Positions 9,785-19,620 are shown, numbered from the stretch's first letter. The stretch is 21,546 bases of DNA from Gonium pectorale (GCA_001584585.1 LSYV01000031.1:426465-448010); one strand, 5' to 3'. Translations and numbers: made by a program. Notes: a model not told the origin generated them from the letters alone.

Positions 9785-9951
9785 ACCAGCAGGCTGCAGC
9801 CACCAGCAGGCTGCAGCCACCAGCAGGCTGCAGCCACCAGCAGCAGGCTGCAGCCACCAGCAGGCTGCAGCCACCAGCAGGCTGCAGCCACCAGCAGGCT
9901 GCAGCCACCAGCAGGCTGCAGCCACCAGCAGGCTGCAGCCACCAGCAGGCT
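9785..9951 (+). repeat. 17-bp minisatellite
   Basis: The unit accagcaggctgcagcc begins at 9785, 9802, 9819, 9836, 9856, 9873, 9890, 9907 and 9924, with a partial tenth at 9941. The copy at 9836 has an extra cag and is 20 bp long; otherwise copies are identical. The unit contains no stop in any frame, so long open frames on both strands here are a by-product. The arrays cag-cagg-ctgcag are self-complementary in part and could form hairpins. Confidence 0.97.
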
Positions 9952-10010
9952 CCACAGCGCTCTTTCTCTGCAGCAATAGAGAGTCGACGTCACAGTAACC
10001 CACAGCCGGG

Positions 10011-10164
10011 CCCCAGCACAGGTCCTCGGCGCTTCCGTACAATGGTCTTGAGCTGCTCCGTGGACCTGCCAGCTGGCAAAGCCATTGATAGATTGTTGCG
10101 TGCGGGGTCGCAATGGACCCAGATCCTCGCGTCGGTCCCAAATATCTGGTTGTACAAAAAGCAG
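10011..10164 (+). CDS. Candidate exon of an unknown gene
   Basis: The segment runs from the acceptor-like cccagcacag to a donor, aagcag|gtatgg at 10165. It is open with a protein-like composition (RTMVLSCSVDLPAGKAIDRL, later SQWTQILASVPNIWLYKK). I recognise no family and cannot find partner exons nearby. Confidence 0.3.
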
Positions 10165-11057
10165 GTATGGGAGGCAGGGCGAGGCAAGCGGGGGAGGGTC
10201 AAACATGAAGCATCCCCACGTGCAGCGCAACCCGAGCCAGGCATTTTAGGCGCCACCACCGAGACATGCCGCGACACACATTTGTGAGCGACCGGAGCAC
10301 CGGCCCCTCTCCTACCGCTGGCGCCTCTGGTGGCTTGCCCAAGGACTAAAGTGCTCGCGCGTAATGTGTGTGTGTGCCTGTGTTTGCTTGTCTGGTGCCT
10401 GTTTGGGAGGCAAGCGGCCTGCCCGCCTGTTGGGATGCAAGCGGCCTGCCCAGGACAAAACAACCTACTTGCGTGACTACGGGTGTGACCGAGTGCAAAA
10501 GCAGAAGTCCTGTAAACGGGGGTAGGTTTGCTAAGGGTTACTGAGCCCAAGCCGTGCTTCAAGAGTCGTATGCGCATGTGCCGGCAAGCATCACAGTAAC
10601 GGAGCACCGCACGAGGGTGAAGTGGGCGCGGGAAGAAGAGAAGTAGACAGGGAGGGGCGGCTGTCCTGAAGCTACGCTTGAGACGGATTGCGGGTGGCGG
10701 CTTGGGCGGCTAGGGGACAGGGGGGCTGCTTGCCAAGGGTTGCAAGGCACACAGCGCGCATTGTACACATCATCCAATCGCTTGCATAGCACATTAGCCA
10801 TTTTCACCAAGCGAATCTTGAGACGTGTGTACAGCTGATTCGGGTTTTCGACCACACATAGCCCAATTCGTGCATAATCACCGACATCTTAGCACCCCAA
10901 CAGTCCATGTCAAGGTTGCGCACGTCATCACAACGGGCATCGTGGCAGACTGTGCCCTGACAAGACACAAGCCGCTTTTCAAACCCAACAGTCAGCTGCA
11001 CCCATAAAACCTGTAGCGGTGCTTGCGGCAGCTCGCGAAACACCAGACGCAACAGAC
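10165..11057. other. No gene recognised
   Basis: It contains a GT-rich microsatellite (about 10363-10395) and a two-copy repeat of gcaagcggcctgccc at about 10408 and 10438. Open frames here have no recognisable family on either strand. Confidence 0.45.
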
Positions 11058-12518
11058 ATGCTTAGTGCCTACGCGCCTTGTCAGAAGGTCACGCTGCACA
11101 CACGCCAAATCGCCAAGCAGTAATTTCTTTTCAACACACCAGATTGTCACTCGATGCAAGTTCCCAAGCAGACCTAGCCATGCCTCGCCGCCCGTCCCAT
11201 TGAAAGAATCCTAGAATCCGAGCGGGGCCCCACAAGTCCGCGCCGTACGACAAAAGCGACCGGACTTGCACGTCGCCGGCATGCGCTGGAACAGCAGGAG
11301 GTTTTACCTAGCTCAACAGAGCATACATACGGTAGCGATTCGTCCAGCACCTAGAAGCAGAGCCGCAGGACCAGCTTCTCCCAGTGGTCCTGGAGCGGCC
11401 GTTCTTCCAACTCGCGGATCAGCCGTGTGCCAACTCGCGGATCAGCAGTGCCGCACCAAACCGTCAGCGGATCCGCCCCTTCCCGTCTACCACCGCCACC
11501 ACCCGCCGCCATCACCACCGTTGCCGTTGCTACTGTGGCGCCACGGCCCAGTTAACCGCCGATAAATCTCGAAAGGGCGTAAAGGGTGATAGCGCCTCCG
11601 AGCCGGCCGGCGAACATCTGCAGCGCTCCCTGCAGGCCGCCTGAGCCCTGCGGAAACGCTCTCTCGGCGGCCTCCATGCTCGCCAGCCTGCCCACGCTCT
11701 CGCCACTGCCAGGCTTGCTGGCAATGGCCTGAACCCCATTGCGGCGCGGCAAAAGCAAAGCCTCCAGCTAAGAAGAAGCCGAGCCCCCAGAGGCCCAGGA
11801 CGTGCCGAATGAACGCCAGGAGGTAGTCCGGCTTGGGCGGCTGCGATGACAACAACAACACGTACGAGCCGGTAAGCACGGGAACCACTCAGGCAGGAGC
11901 GACTGAGATACAGTGCAGATAGGAGGACCAACGCGTGCAGAGCCCGATTTCACATAGGAAAAACTTTGGTGAGGGCGTTGGGTGACACGCGTACGTGCTT
12001 TAAGAAGCCCGGAACCTCAACGCGTGCATACTAGTGAAACCCGTACGCACTGTTGTGGCTTCGAGCGCTTGCGGGAGGTGGCATGGTTCCCTTCGGCATC
12101 GTGCGAGTATTGCATAAGCTCTGCATTTCCCAGTCCACTACCTACGGTCCCCGATATTCCCCACTCGCCCATTCGCGGCCCTCGCACCTGGCTGCCCCCG
12201 TCGCCGCCCCCGCCTTGGCCGCTCCCATGGTCGCTCCGGTGGCCGCCCGAGCCTCCCGAGCCGTCAGCACGGACAGCCGCCGATGCCGCGGCCACACCAG
12301 AGCAGGAGCGAGCCGTGCTGCGGAGAGGAGCCTGCAGTGCTCGCTGCGGCAGGCCGACTTCCTAGTTGAGGGTTTTGCGTTGCGGTTTTGCAACGATGCG
12401 TACAGGGCTCGTGCCATACTACGTCCACACATCAGCTCACCGGTCGAGACGTTAAGCCGGAACTTCTAGACAGGCGCGCGAAGGACGAACGCACTCGGGC
12501 CGCCGAGGACGACAACGA
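11058..12518 (-). repeat. Segmental duplication, copy 1 (plastid-protein gene)
   Basis: This stretch aligns along its length, in the same orientation, with 14,550-16,080. Shared landmarks include cacgctgcacacac, ggtcctggagcggccg, the three exons described below and aaggacgaacgcact. Similarity fades left of about 11,058 and stops abruptly near 12,518. Copy 1 has an extra 23-bp internal repeat (ccaactcgcggatcag at 11407 and 11430) where copy 2 has one. Confidence 0.85.
11552..12518 (-). pseudogene. Decayed copy of a probable plastid-targeted membrane protein gene
   Basis: This is the counterpart of the gene at 15,138-16,105. Exon 1 survives only in part (about 12518-12441, ending SRSSGLTSRP before gtgagc) and has lost its ATG. 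Exon 2 is 12331-12188, with SAAVRADGSGGSGGHRSDHG. Exon 3 is 11840-11552 and begins PPKPDYLLAFIRHVLG. Compared with copy 2, exon 3 lacks 44 bp after the hydrophobic segment, which shifts the frame. The rest (QAIASKPGSGESVGRL, then LYALSRFIGG and TAA) is open only in the shifted frame. Start loss plus frameshift argue against a full-length product. What the protein does is unknown. Confidence 0.7.
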
Positions 12519-12674
12519 TGTCCGGCGGTCTGACACCTGCCCCGGCGGCCTGCTGTGTCAACGGAGCCGGGTTCTGCCGCCCCAGTACCGGGTTGCGCTG
12601 CACGGGGCGACCCTTGCGGGCAACCAGCCCTCAGGGAGGCAAGACACACGCCCCACGCCAGCCCGTTGCGGTTT

Positions 12675-12699
12675 GGTGTCCGCGACGCAACCCGTTTCC
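12675..12699. repeat. Short intronic repeat, copy 1 of 3
   Basis: The motif ggtgtccgcgacgc followed by (a/g)acccgttt occurs here, at 18927-18951 and at 20501-20525. All three lie just downstream, on the - strand, of a CPSF160-like exon. Confidence 0.75.
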
Positions 12700-12858
12700 G
12701 TTTGGGGAGCACAGCGCCACAACGCGACGCGGCAGGACGCAACGGACCGCACGCTGCCCCGCGACCTTACCACGACGTTGCCGCCTCCGCGCCCCGTTGC
12801 CGCTGCACCCGCGCCCCGCCCCGCCGCGCCCTGCCCCGCCCCCCCCTCCCGGCCGCAC

Positions 12859-13373
12859 CTGAACATGAGCAGCAGCGCGTGCCTCCTTCCAGGGCTGCCC
12901 CCGCTGAGCACCGCCATGCTCTCCAACACACCATACAGGTGCTAACAACACACCAGCTTCAGCAGGGCGCCGCCGCCGCCGCCACTGGGACGCCGCCCCC
13001 CGCCACTGTCACTGCTGCCGTGCGGGCGCGCTGCGGGCGCTGCCGCCGCACTGTATGGCAGGGCAGCGATGGACACGGGTGTAGTGTATCAGCCCGTTTG
13101 GGATAATGCCAGGATACAGGGACAGAGCGGCCCGGTTCCAGAGGGCACCTGACGAAGTGGGACTCCAGGTGGTTCGCGCGCACAACCACCAGGCTGGGCT
13201 GCTGCGGCTGTGGAGGAGGGGCCAATGTGGGCAGAGGCATTGGAAACCGAGCCCGGGTGGGGGCCCCCATGCCCGGGAGCCAGCGGACGCTGCTGGGAGC
13301 TGCAGCCGGGAGGAACCGCCGCATGGGTGAGGTAGGCCGCCTCAGCGCGCGTCACGCCCGTTGGGGGTTGGCA
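12859..13373 (-). pseudogene. CPSF160-like N-terminal fragment
   Basis: CPSF160 is the large subunit of the nuclear complex that recognises the mRNA polyadenylation signal. Three pieces match its N-terminus in order: QPPTGVTRAEAAYLTHA (about 13373-13305), PSLVVVRANHLESHFV (exon 13207-13149), and LLKLVC...HLYGVLESMAVLS...HALLLMF (exon 13050-12859). Plant CPSF160 has PTGVENC, PNLVVTAGNVLELYTVRV and LELVCHYRLHGNVESMAVLS in the same order. The second and third exons join in phase 2. TAG at 12944-12942 interrupts the third exon exactly between LVCC and HLYG. No ATG is found before QPPTGV, and later exons are missing, since the next sequence on this strand is plastid-protein copy 1. It is a broken gene piece. 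Confidence 0.75.
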
Positions 13374-13494
13374 CTGCAGCAGGGCGTTGGGGACGGGGCG
13401 GAAGGGACGCTGACGACAGCCGCGCAGGAGGGCAGATCACAATCTAGTGGACGAGCTGATCGGGGCGAGCTCGGGCAGCAAGCTTGCGACACAT

Positions 13495-14003
13495 GCAAGA
13501 CGGACACACGCATGAGGCTTTCTGTCAGGCTGGTCTGACCTCCTTTTACATGCAAATACGCATGTCTATTGCTCCCTTAGCTAACGCGTCATGTGCATAG
13601 CGTTATCGTGGACCGTCCTAACCCAACGCGTGGTCGCGGTGGAGGAGCTGGCGGTGCGGTACAGACCGCGGACATCCGTGGACGGATAAGTTGATGCGTC
13701 CCTATTCGATGTTTTGGGGTCGTCTCTCAGGTGTCAACCTGCTTCCCGTGCTGGTTATTTTGGCAGTTCCAGATCGCGGAACGCGCAGCCATCAGCTAGG
13801 CTTCGCCGCTTGCCATTTCCTTGTCATCGCGTCACACATACTTTATTGATAACAAGTAATATGTAGGGTCTGGTAGGCCCGCTCCCGTGTGACATGCCGT
13901 CCTTGCACTACATCCCAGAGGTCCTCTAAGCTTGTATCCAAGACACAATGTATCTTGGATGAGGAGTACAGACGTACCGGTGGACGCACAGGCTTGGCAT
14001 GGC
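13495..14003. repeat. Repeat B, copy 1
   Basis: A block of about 510 bp is almost identical, in the same orientation, to 20,925-21,487. Landmarks are tctgacctccttttacat, ctcccttagctaacgcgtca, cgcggacatccgtggacgg and cagtacagacgtaccggtgg-like sequence near the end. It contains an 8-bp-arm inverted repeat at 13936-13960 (atccaaga...tcttggat). On the - strand it sits just upstream of a CPSF160-like fragment, as does copy 2, so it may be that gene's old upstream region. A transposon end is an alternative. No long protein is recognised. Confidence 0.9.
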
Positions 14004-14549
14004 TGAGGTCACCGCCGCCCCGCACGCCGCCCTGTGCCGTGCAAACGGCGAGCACCAGGAGCACCACTAGTCCAGAGACATTGAAGCCACACCAGCACGG
14101 TCCACAACATGTGAATGTTAAGGATTCTGCACAACTGCACACGGTTTACTTGCTGCGCGCATCCAGTGAAGCTAGCCGTTGATGTGTGCGGTAACAATGG
14201 GCCTGAGAGGCTACATTTGTGGCTCCGGTTGCTTGGGAGGAGCTGCCCATATCCGTGGGTGCTATCCTCCATCCCTCCGGAGACAGTCGTGCTTCATGGG
14301 TTCAGGGAACAGGGATGACCGCCTGACCCGTTCGGTGTGCCGTACGCGCATACATACATGTTGCGTGGCTGGGGAAAGGAGGGCTGCGGTCTACATGGAA
14401 GGAGGGTCGCCTGGCAAATCTTATGACGTGTACACCGCTGAGTCGGGTCTTCCACGTGGGGCCACAAACAACGATGGTAACGCAAAGCCAGCAACATCGT
14501 AGCAAGCTAACTGTACACGTCCAGGCTGCGCACAAAAATCATCGGAATA
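14004..14549. other. Intergenic stretch, nothing recognised
   Basis: It lies between repeat B copy 1 and the second segmental duplication. Open frames on both strands are short and match no family I know. Confidence 0.5.
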
Positions 14550-16080
14550 CCTAGTGCCTATGCATTTCGTGAAAGAGTCACGCTGCACACACACCAACTC
14601 TTCGCTCGTCGTATGTGTTTTCCTTTTCAACACACCAACTCTTCACTCAATTCAAGCTCCCGAGGAGACGTAGCCGTGACTCGCCGCAGGTAACAATGAG
14701 CGGACCCTAGCATCCAAGCGGGGCCCCACAACTCCGCGCTGATGCGACCAAATTGACAGGACGTGCACATCGGAATCAGGGGACCAGGACACCAGGTCCT
14801 GCAAGCGTCAGGCAGGTGCACAACGCATACATAGCACGCCGTACAGCGCCGTACAGCTACCGAACGGCGCACTAGGTCCCAGAACCGCAGGACCTTCTTT
14901 GCTCTGTGGTCCTGGAGCGGCCGCTGTGCCAACTCACGGATCAGCAGCGCCCCGAAGCCACACCCAAGCGCGTCTACACACCACTCGGCGAATCCGCCCC
15001 ACCCCGTCTACCACCGCCCCAACGCCGCCACCACCACCGTTGCCGTTGCCACTGCGGCCGCCATGGCCCAGTCAACCGCCGACAAACTTCAAAATGGGGT
15101 AGAGGGCGATTGCGCCTCCGAGCCGGTCGGCGAACGTCTACAGCGCTCCCCGCAGGCCGCCTGATGAGCCCTGCGGAGAGACCCTCGAAGCTGCCTCCGT
15201 GCCAGCCCGCCTGCCCACGCTCTCGCCACTGCCAGGCTTGCTGGCTATGGCCTGCAGACCCTCGCTTCCCAATTGCGGCGCTGCAACAACGAGGCCCCTG
15301 GCTAGTTGGCACGCGGCCAAAAAGAGGCCTCCGGCTAAGAAGAAGCCGAGCCCCCAGGGGCCTGCAACGTTCTTAATGAACGCTAGGAGGTAGTCTGGCT
15401 TGGGTGGCTGCGATGAGAACAACAACACGTACAGGTTGGTGAGCACAGAGAGCAATCAGGCAGGAGCGACTGAGACACAGTGCAGGTAGAAGGAACAAGG
15501 CATGCAGACCCGATTTTACAAAGGATTGATACGAACCTTGGGCTTGTGGGAGATGAAACGGAAACCTTGGAGAGGGTGCCCAAGCCAGAGCTGTTCCCTT
15601 CGGCCGCAGCGTGCGAGTATTGCGTAAGCTCTGCATTTCCCAGTCCCATACCTACGGCCCACAATGTTCCCCACTCGCCCATTCCCGGCCCTCGCACCTG
15701 GCTGCCCCCGTCGCCGCCCCCGCCTTGGCCGCTCCCGTGGTCGCTCCGGTGGCCGCCCGAGCCTCCCGAACCTCCCGAGCCGTCAGCGCAGACAACCGCC
15801 GATGCCGGGCCAACAGCAGAGCAGGAGGGAGCCCTGTTGCGTAGATGAGGGGCGATCTGCATGCGAATCGGGGGACAAGGAATGCTCGGTACGGCGGGCC
15901 GACTTCCTAGATTAGGGTTTTGCGTTGCGGTTTTGCAACGATGTGGAGAGGACTCGTGCCATGTAACGTTCACTCATCAGCTCACCGGTCGAGACGTCAA
16001 GCCGAAACTTTTATGTAGGCGCGCGAAGGACGAACGCACTGGGGCCGCCGAGGATGATGGCGACGACGATGCGAGGAGGG
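14550..16080 (-). repeat. Segmental duplication, copy 2 (plastid-protein gene)
   Basis: It aligns with 11,058-12,518 in the same orientation over about 1.5 kb. The offset is about 3.5 kb and varies because of indels. The exons and the long low-complexity block at 15,690-15,790 are the best conserved parts. Confidence 0.85.
15072..15137 (-). other. Former C-terminal coding sequence behind a premature stop
   Basis: Beyond TAG the same frame stays open as TFADRLGGAIALYPILKFVG and ends with Gly-TGA, closely matching the MFAGRLGGAITLYALSRFIG end of copy 1. The conserved frame shows that this was coding in the ancestor. Confidence 0.75.
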
Positions 16081-16105
16081 TGCTACGAATATGAAGCTGC
16101 GTCAT
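15138..16105 (-). CDS. Probable plastid-targeted membrane protein, three exons
   Basis: Exons 16105-15986, 15856-15698 and 15407-15138 all join in phase 0 and give 182 residues. Exon 1 starts MTQLHIRSTLLASSSP and is rich in Ser and Arg, with almost no acidic residues, as in algal plastid transit peptides. Exon 2 contains ASAVVCADGSGG, a possible cleavage region (Cys-Ala), then a Gly/Ser linker. Exon 3 starts PPKPDYLLAFIKNVAG and has one clear hydrophobic segment (residues about 111-127, GLGFFLAGGLFLAA), then QLARGLVVAAPQLG. The stop TAG replaces CAG of copy 1; similarity continues 21 codons further, to TGA at 15072. I do not recognise the family. It may be a working, slightly shortened gene or an early pseudogene. 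Plastid targeting is inferred from composition only. Confidence 0.6.
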
Positions 16106-16775
16106 CGTGCAGTGCTCAATAAATGGTCAAAAAAATCCGGGACTGCCATCGGGGCGCCAGTATTCTGCAACCAGAGACCCAAAGTACGATTGTCCATGTC
16201 ACAACTGCCGGCATTTTGGAGCTGTAAGCAAGTTGATCATCGGCGTATTGGAGCTGTTGGCAAGCCGACGATTAAGACTGCGGTCGGCCTTGAAAAAGCG
16301 CTTCACCCCCCAACGTCGAGTCCAAATGCAGACGTACACACCCGGAAAGCGCAGCGCGCCTGTAAAGCACCTGCTGTGAAGCCGTGAAGCAGTCGTGCAG
16401 CCGGGCAGCCGAGCCTAGTAACACGCATCGGACGGTTCCTGGTGCCGCTGGCAGCATGTGGGCACCGGGGGGCGGGAAGTTGGGACGGCCTGGCGGCCGG
16501 GACTGCCGCATGGACGCTGTGGGGTCTAGGTCCGGCAGCGGAGGGGGACGCCGGGGGCAGGGACCAGGTTGGAGGCGGCGGCAGCAACGAAGGAGGGGGC
16601 CATGGCGATGTGCGTGGCCACAAGTCAAAGCATGAACACGCATATTGGCCTAGGCTGCACGTAATGCGCCCTTCGCCCGGGTACAGGCAAGGCAGGCAGC
16701 AGAGGAGCCAGCGGCTTGCGCCGCAGAAAAAGGAGAGACAATCAGGGAGGGCCGAGGCCACAACCCCTGGCTCAC
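16106..16775. other. No gene recognised
   Basis: Only Pro/Ser/Arg-rich frames typical of GC-rich noncoding DNA are present. The CPSF160 exons expected after the one at 16776-16820 (with AARGRVLLF-like sequence) are not found. A small imperfect repeat, ttggagctgt, occurs near 16215 and 16249. Confidence 0.45.
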
Positions 16776-17266
16776 CCACCGGGGAGCCGGTGCCCGGCGC
16801 CAACAGCACGTCCGTGTTGCCTGCCGGGAGGGGAAGCGTGAACGGGCAAGGAGCGCATGGAGGCGTGTCAGCGTTAGGCGCAAGAGCAACGCGGACGTGG
16901 CTGGTGGCCCAGCCTTCCCGGAGGTCATGCCCGGCAAAGTGGTGGGCACCGAGGGAAGGAGGGAGGGAGGGACCCAGCCCGCGATCCGCGATCCGGGGCT
17001 GGAGGCGTGAGCGCAGACAAAGGAAACAGAAACAGGGAAGGCAACATCTACGGTCCTCGGGAATGCGATGTTTCCAGTAGGGCGCCGAGTACAGGGCATG
17101 GCGGGCAAGGGAGACCAGCAGACGGGCCCTCCCGGTGTGGGCCGCCAGGACAGTTACCTGACGATACTTTGGTTCTAGAGGGCCGGGCGAGCGGTGCGGT
17201 CGACGATGTTACCAGTCCTTTGGCGGCCAGCAATTACTAGTCTCGGGGCGCCCAGCTCGCATCTCC

Positions 17267-17289
17267 GCAGGGGAGACGAGCTCCCCTGC
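17267..17289. repeat. Short inverted repeat
   Basis: gcagggga at 17267-17274 is the exact reverse complement of tcccctgc at 17282-17289, with a 7-base loop. It lies in the long gap between the last two CPSF160-like exons. Confidence 0.7.
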
Positions 17290-17817
17290 ATCCCCGGAAG
17301 ACTCCTGCACCCCCGGCACCCTCCGCAGACGCACCATCTGCCCAGGGAAAGGGGCGTTTGAGATAGAGGCTCGCTGGGCAAGCCCCTTGCTGTAAATTAC
17401 AGGGATACACATCGAACCGCCAGACACAGCGTTGCTAGCGTTGCGCAGAACGACTCGAAACGCAAGCGCCTCAAAACACACGGTTACCAGCGACACCCGC
17501 AGGGACAGACCACGACTAGCACGGGAGTGCAACAGGAAAATGGGGCTTCAAGAGAGGTCTCAGGCTCTCAACCATAAGCACACTCGCGAACGCAGCCTTG
17601 AGACCCCAGTCTGCCAAGCCCTGTTCAGACCGGCTTGGCAGAGACACCCCCATGCAAACCAAAACCGTCCGACGGAACAAGTCCTGAAAACTTGCCGTCT
17701 CCGCGGCTTGCTCTACCACGCACATTGCGGCCTATTGCCGGCGCTACGGCCGCTGGGCGCTAAGAAGGCAGGGCACAAGGGAACATCAACTCGGCCTGGG
17801 CTCCAGGGAACTGCCGC

Positions 17818-17879
17818 ACAACGTGCCTGCCTAATGTGCCTGCCCAACGTGCCTGCCCAACGTGCCTGCCCAACGTGCC
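17818..17879 (+). repeat. 13-bp tandem repeat
   Basis: Units of ccaacgtgcctgc begin at 17818, 17831, 17844, 17857 and 17870 (last partial); the first two have one or two changes. It also lies in the long gap between CPSF160-like exons at 18025 and 16820. Confidence 0.95.
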
Positions 17880-18428
17880 AAAACCCAGGTCCAGTGGGGG
17901 CAGCCAAGGGTGCCTACCCGGGCCGACGGGCAGCTCGCCTGCTCCTTCAAACCGCACTAAAGCAACATCTCACAGCCCGCCCAGCCCCAGATAGAGCCCC
18001 CCCGGGCCCCGCCTCCCGCCGCACCCGTTGCGCAGGTACACGATCTTGAGGCACAGCGCCTGCTCGCCCGCGGGCAGCAGCGAGGAGCCCCACAGCTTGG
18101 AGCAGCCAGCGGGCTCCAGCAGCCGCACGTCCCACGCCTCCTGGCGCCGGCGCCCGGACGCGGCTGCAACGGCAGCAATGAAGGCAGAAGCCGCCACCCC
18201 GCTCCTCGGGAGGAATTATTCAGCGCCCCTGCCTAAAGCGGCCACCTCTCCACACAGCACTTGACTAGCACCTCCGAAGCCCCAACTCACTGCCGATCTG
18301 TGGCATACGTCCGTGTGTACACCGCCGTACGGTGCGGTCCGGGTCCAAGCCCACGTCCCCCCACCTGCTGGGCGCGTTGCAGGCCGTGATGAAGCCCTGC
18401 GGGGTGCGGGGGGACGGGGGGGAAGAGG

Positions 18429-19420
18429 CGGGTTGGCCACCAGCCACAGGGGCCGGGAGCCGCGCACGAACACGCCGCTCCAGCCCGGGCCACAGATCTT
18501 GGGGGGAGGGGGAGGGTTGAGAAACAGTGGTTAATGGGAACGGTAGGGGAAGGCCCAGCGGAAGAGTTATCTCCGGGTTGGGCGCCAGCAACCCGGAGAT
18601 AACCCTTCCCTCTTTCTATGCAGGTTTCTCTTTTTTCCAGCAACAGTCGCCCGTCGGGAGAGGCAGGGGGAGGCGGCAGGGGAAGTTGGGAGATATGGGT
18701 GGGATACCCGTGGGCTGGGCGTCAGCAGCATGCGCAAGGACGGCCGGGAAGGCGGAGGGACGCGAGCACCGCACTTCGGGTGAGACGAGAGGTGAGTGGG
18801 GCACTACCGGTATCGCGCAAATCATTGCCACTTCGGTACCGCCACACCAGTGGCAGCTTGCGCAAGGGGACCATCCCCCCTGACCCCCTGGGACCCGCCC
18901 CCACCCCCACCCCCCTGCGACGCGACGGTGTCCGCGACGCGACCCGTTTCCCAGCTTCACCACCCCTTCCCAATCCCTGTGTGATACCCGCCGCTGCGAG
19001 CACGAACCCAGCTTGCGCATCGGGTCAGCGGGCGCCAGGGCGTCAAAGCGGGGGCCCTGGTGCCGCCGACGCCCGCCCCGCCCGCGGGCGCCGCCGCCGC
19101 GAATGCGAGCGCCTCGTGCGAGAGCCCGTCCAGCGGCATGCGGCGGAGGGCCAGGCCGGAGCCGGTGGAGGCGTGCAGGTGCGCCGCCGCCGTCAGGCTG
19201 TTGGCCATGGCGTGCTGCTGCAGCAGCGGCCTGGCAGCCCCCTTCCCCGAGCAGAGGGATTTAAGGCCTGCGTGCGTGCGTGCGTGTTGAAAGGGCAAAT
19301 GCATACGACGTGTTGAAAAGGAACATACGACGTGTGTGTGTGTGTTAGGAGGGGGGTGGCGGATGAAGGGCAAAGAGAATGATTAGCGACGAGCTGGGCG
19401 CCAGCAGCTTCTTTCCCGTC
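18429..19420 (-). repeat. Internal duplication of CPSF160 exons, copy b
   Basis: It matches 20,168-20,935. Shared parts are aagctgggcgccagcagc-like sequence at the right edge, the LPLDG exon, a short intronic repeat, cccgtgggctgggcgtcagc, and the GVFVRGS exon at the left edge. Copy b carries insertions, including the long hairpin at 18566-18603. Its similarity breaks just after codons LVAN at about 18432. Confidence 0.8.
18560..18609. repeat. Long perfect hairpin
   Basis: gttatctccgggttg (18566-18580) and its exact reverse complement (18589-18603) flank ggcgccag. Allowing one mismatch, the arms extend to 21 bases (18560-18609). It lies upstream, on the - strand, of the second GVFVRGS exon, in a probable intron, and is absent from the matching place in the other copy. 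Confidence 0.9.
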
Positions 19421-19544
19421 CGGCGGACAAGCGGGTCCATGCCTCTTTTCGCCGGCGTGTCGCCGTAAGTGTAGGGAGGGGGGGGCTACGAACTAGGGTC
19501 CCTTCTTCACATTCCCGCCCCCACCCCCCGCGCTCCAGCCCCCC

Positions 19545-19620
19545 CTGGCGCGCCCACATCTCCACCACCGAGTCCTCCATCAGACAGCCACCGCCGGCAC
19601 CCCCGTCGCGCAGCTGAACA
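19545..19620 (-). pseudogene. Possible further CPSF160-like exon remnant
   Basis: The frame QLRDGG followed by CLMEDSVVEMWARQ resembles the C-x-x-x-x-x-G-x-x-E-I/M strand that follows the DPYVLL region in CPSF160. Its position between the DPYVLL and second LPLDG exons is right. The frame does not connect simply to the exon before it. This is a weak match. Confidence 0.3.

Noticed and set aside
9441..9998. + strand open frames rich in Gln, Ala and Pro
   Set aside because: Same cause: translation of the minisatellite.
9100..10230. Long - strand open frame across the minisatellite
   Set aside because: It is long only because the 17-bp unit has no stops. Its composition is repeat-driven and no family matches.
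10363..10395. GT-rich microsatellite as a feature of interest
   Set aside because: Short and ordinary for this type of genome.
12017..12432. Alternative - strand frame starting MARALYASLQNRN
   Set aside because: It is out of phase with the exon conserved between the two plastid-gene copies.
13843..14142. - strand open frame in repeat B
   Set aside because: Only its last 40 or so codons are shared with the matching frame in B2, which diverges upstream. No motif or start is conserved.
16303..17108. Long - strand open frames near the LLAPGTG exon
   Set aside because: Only the 45-base stretch with good splice sites resembles CPSF160. The rest is Pro/Arg-rich noncoding-type sequence.
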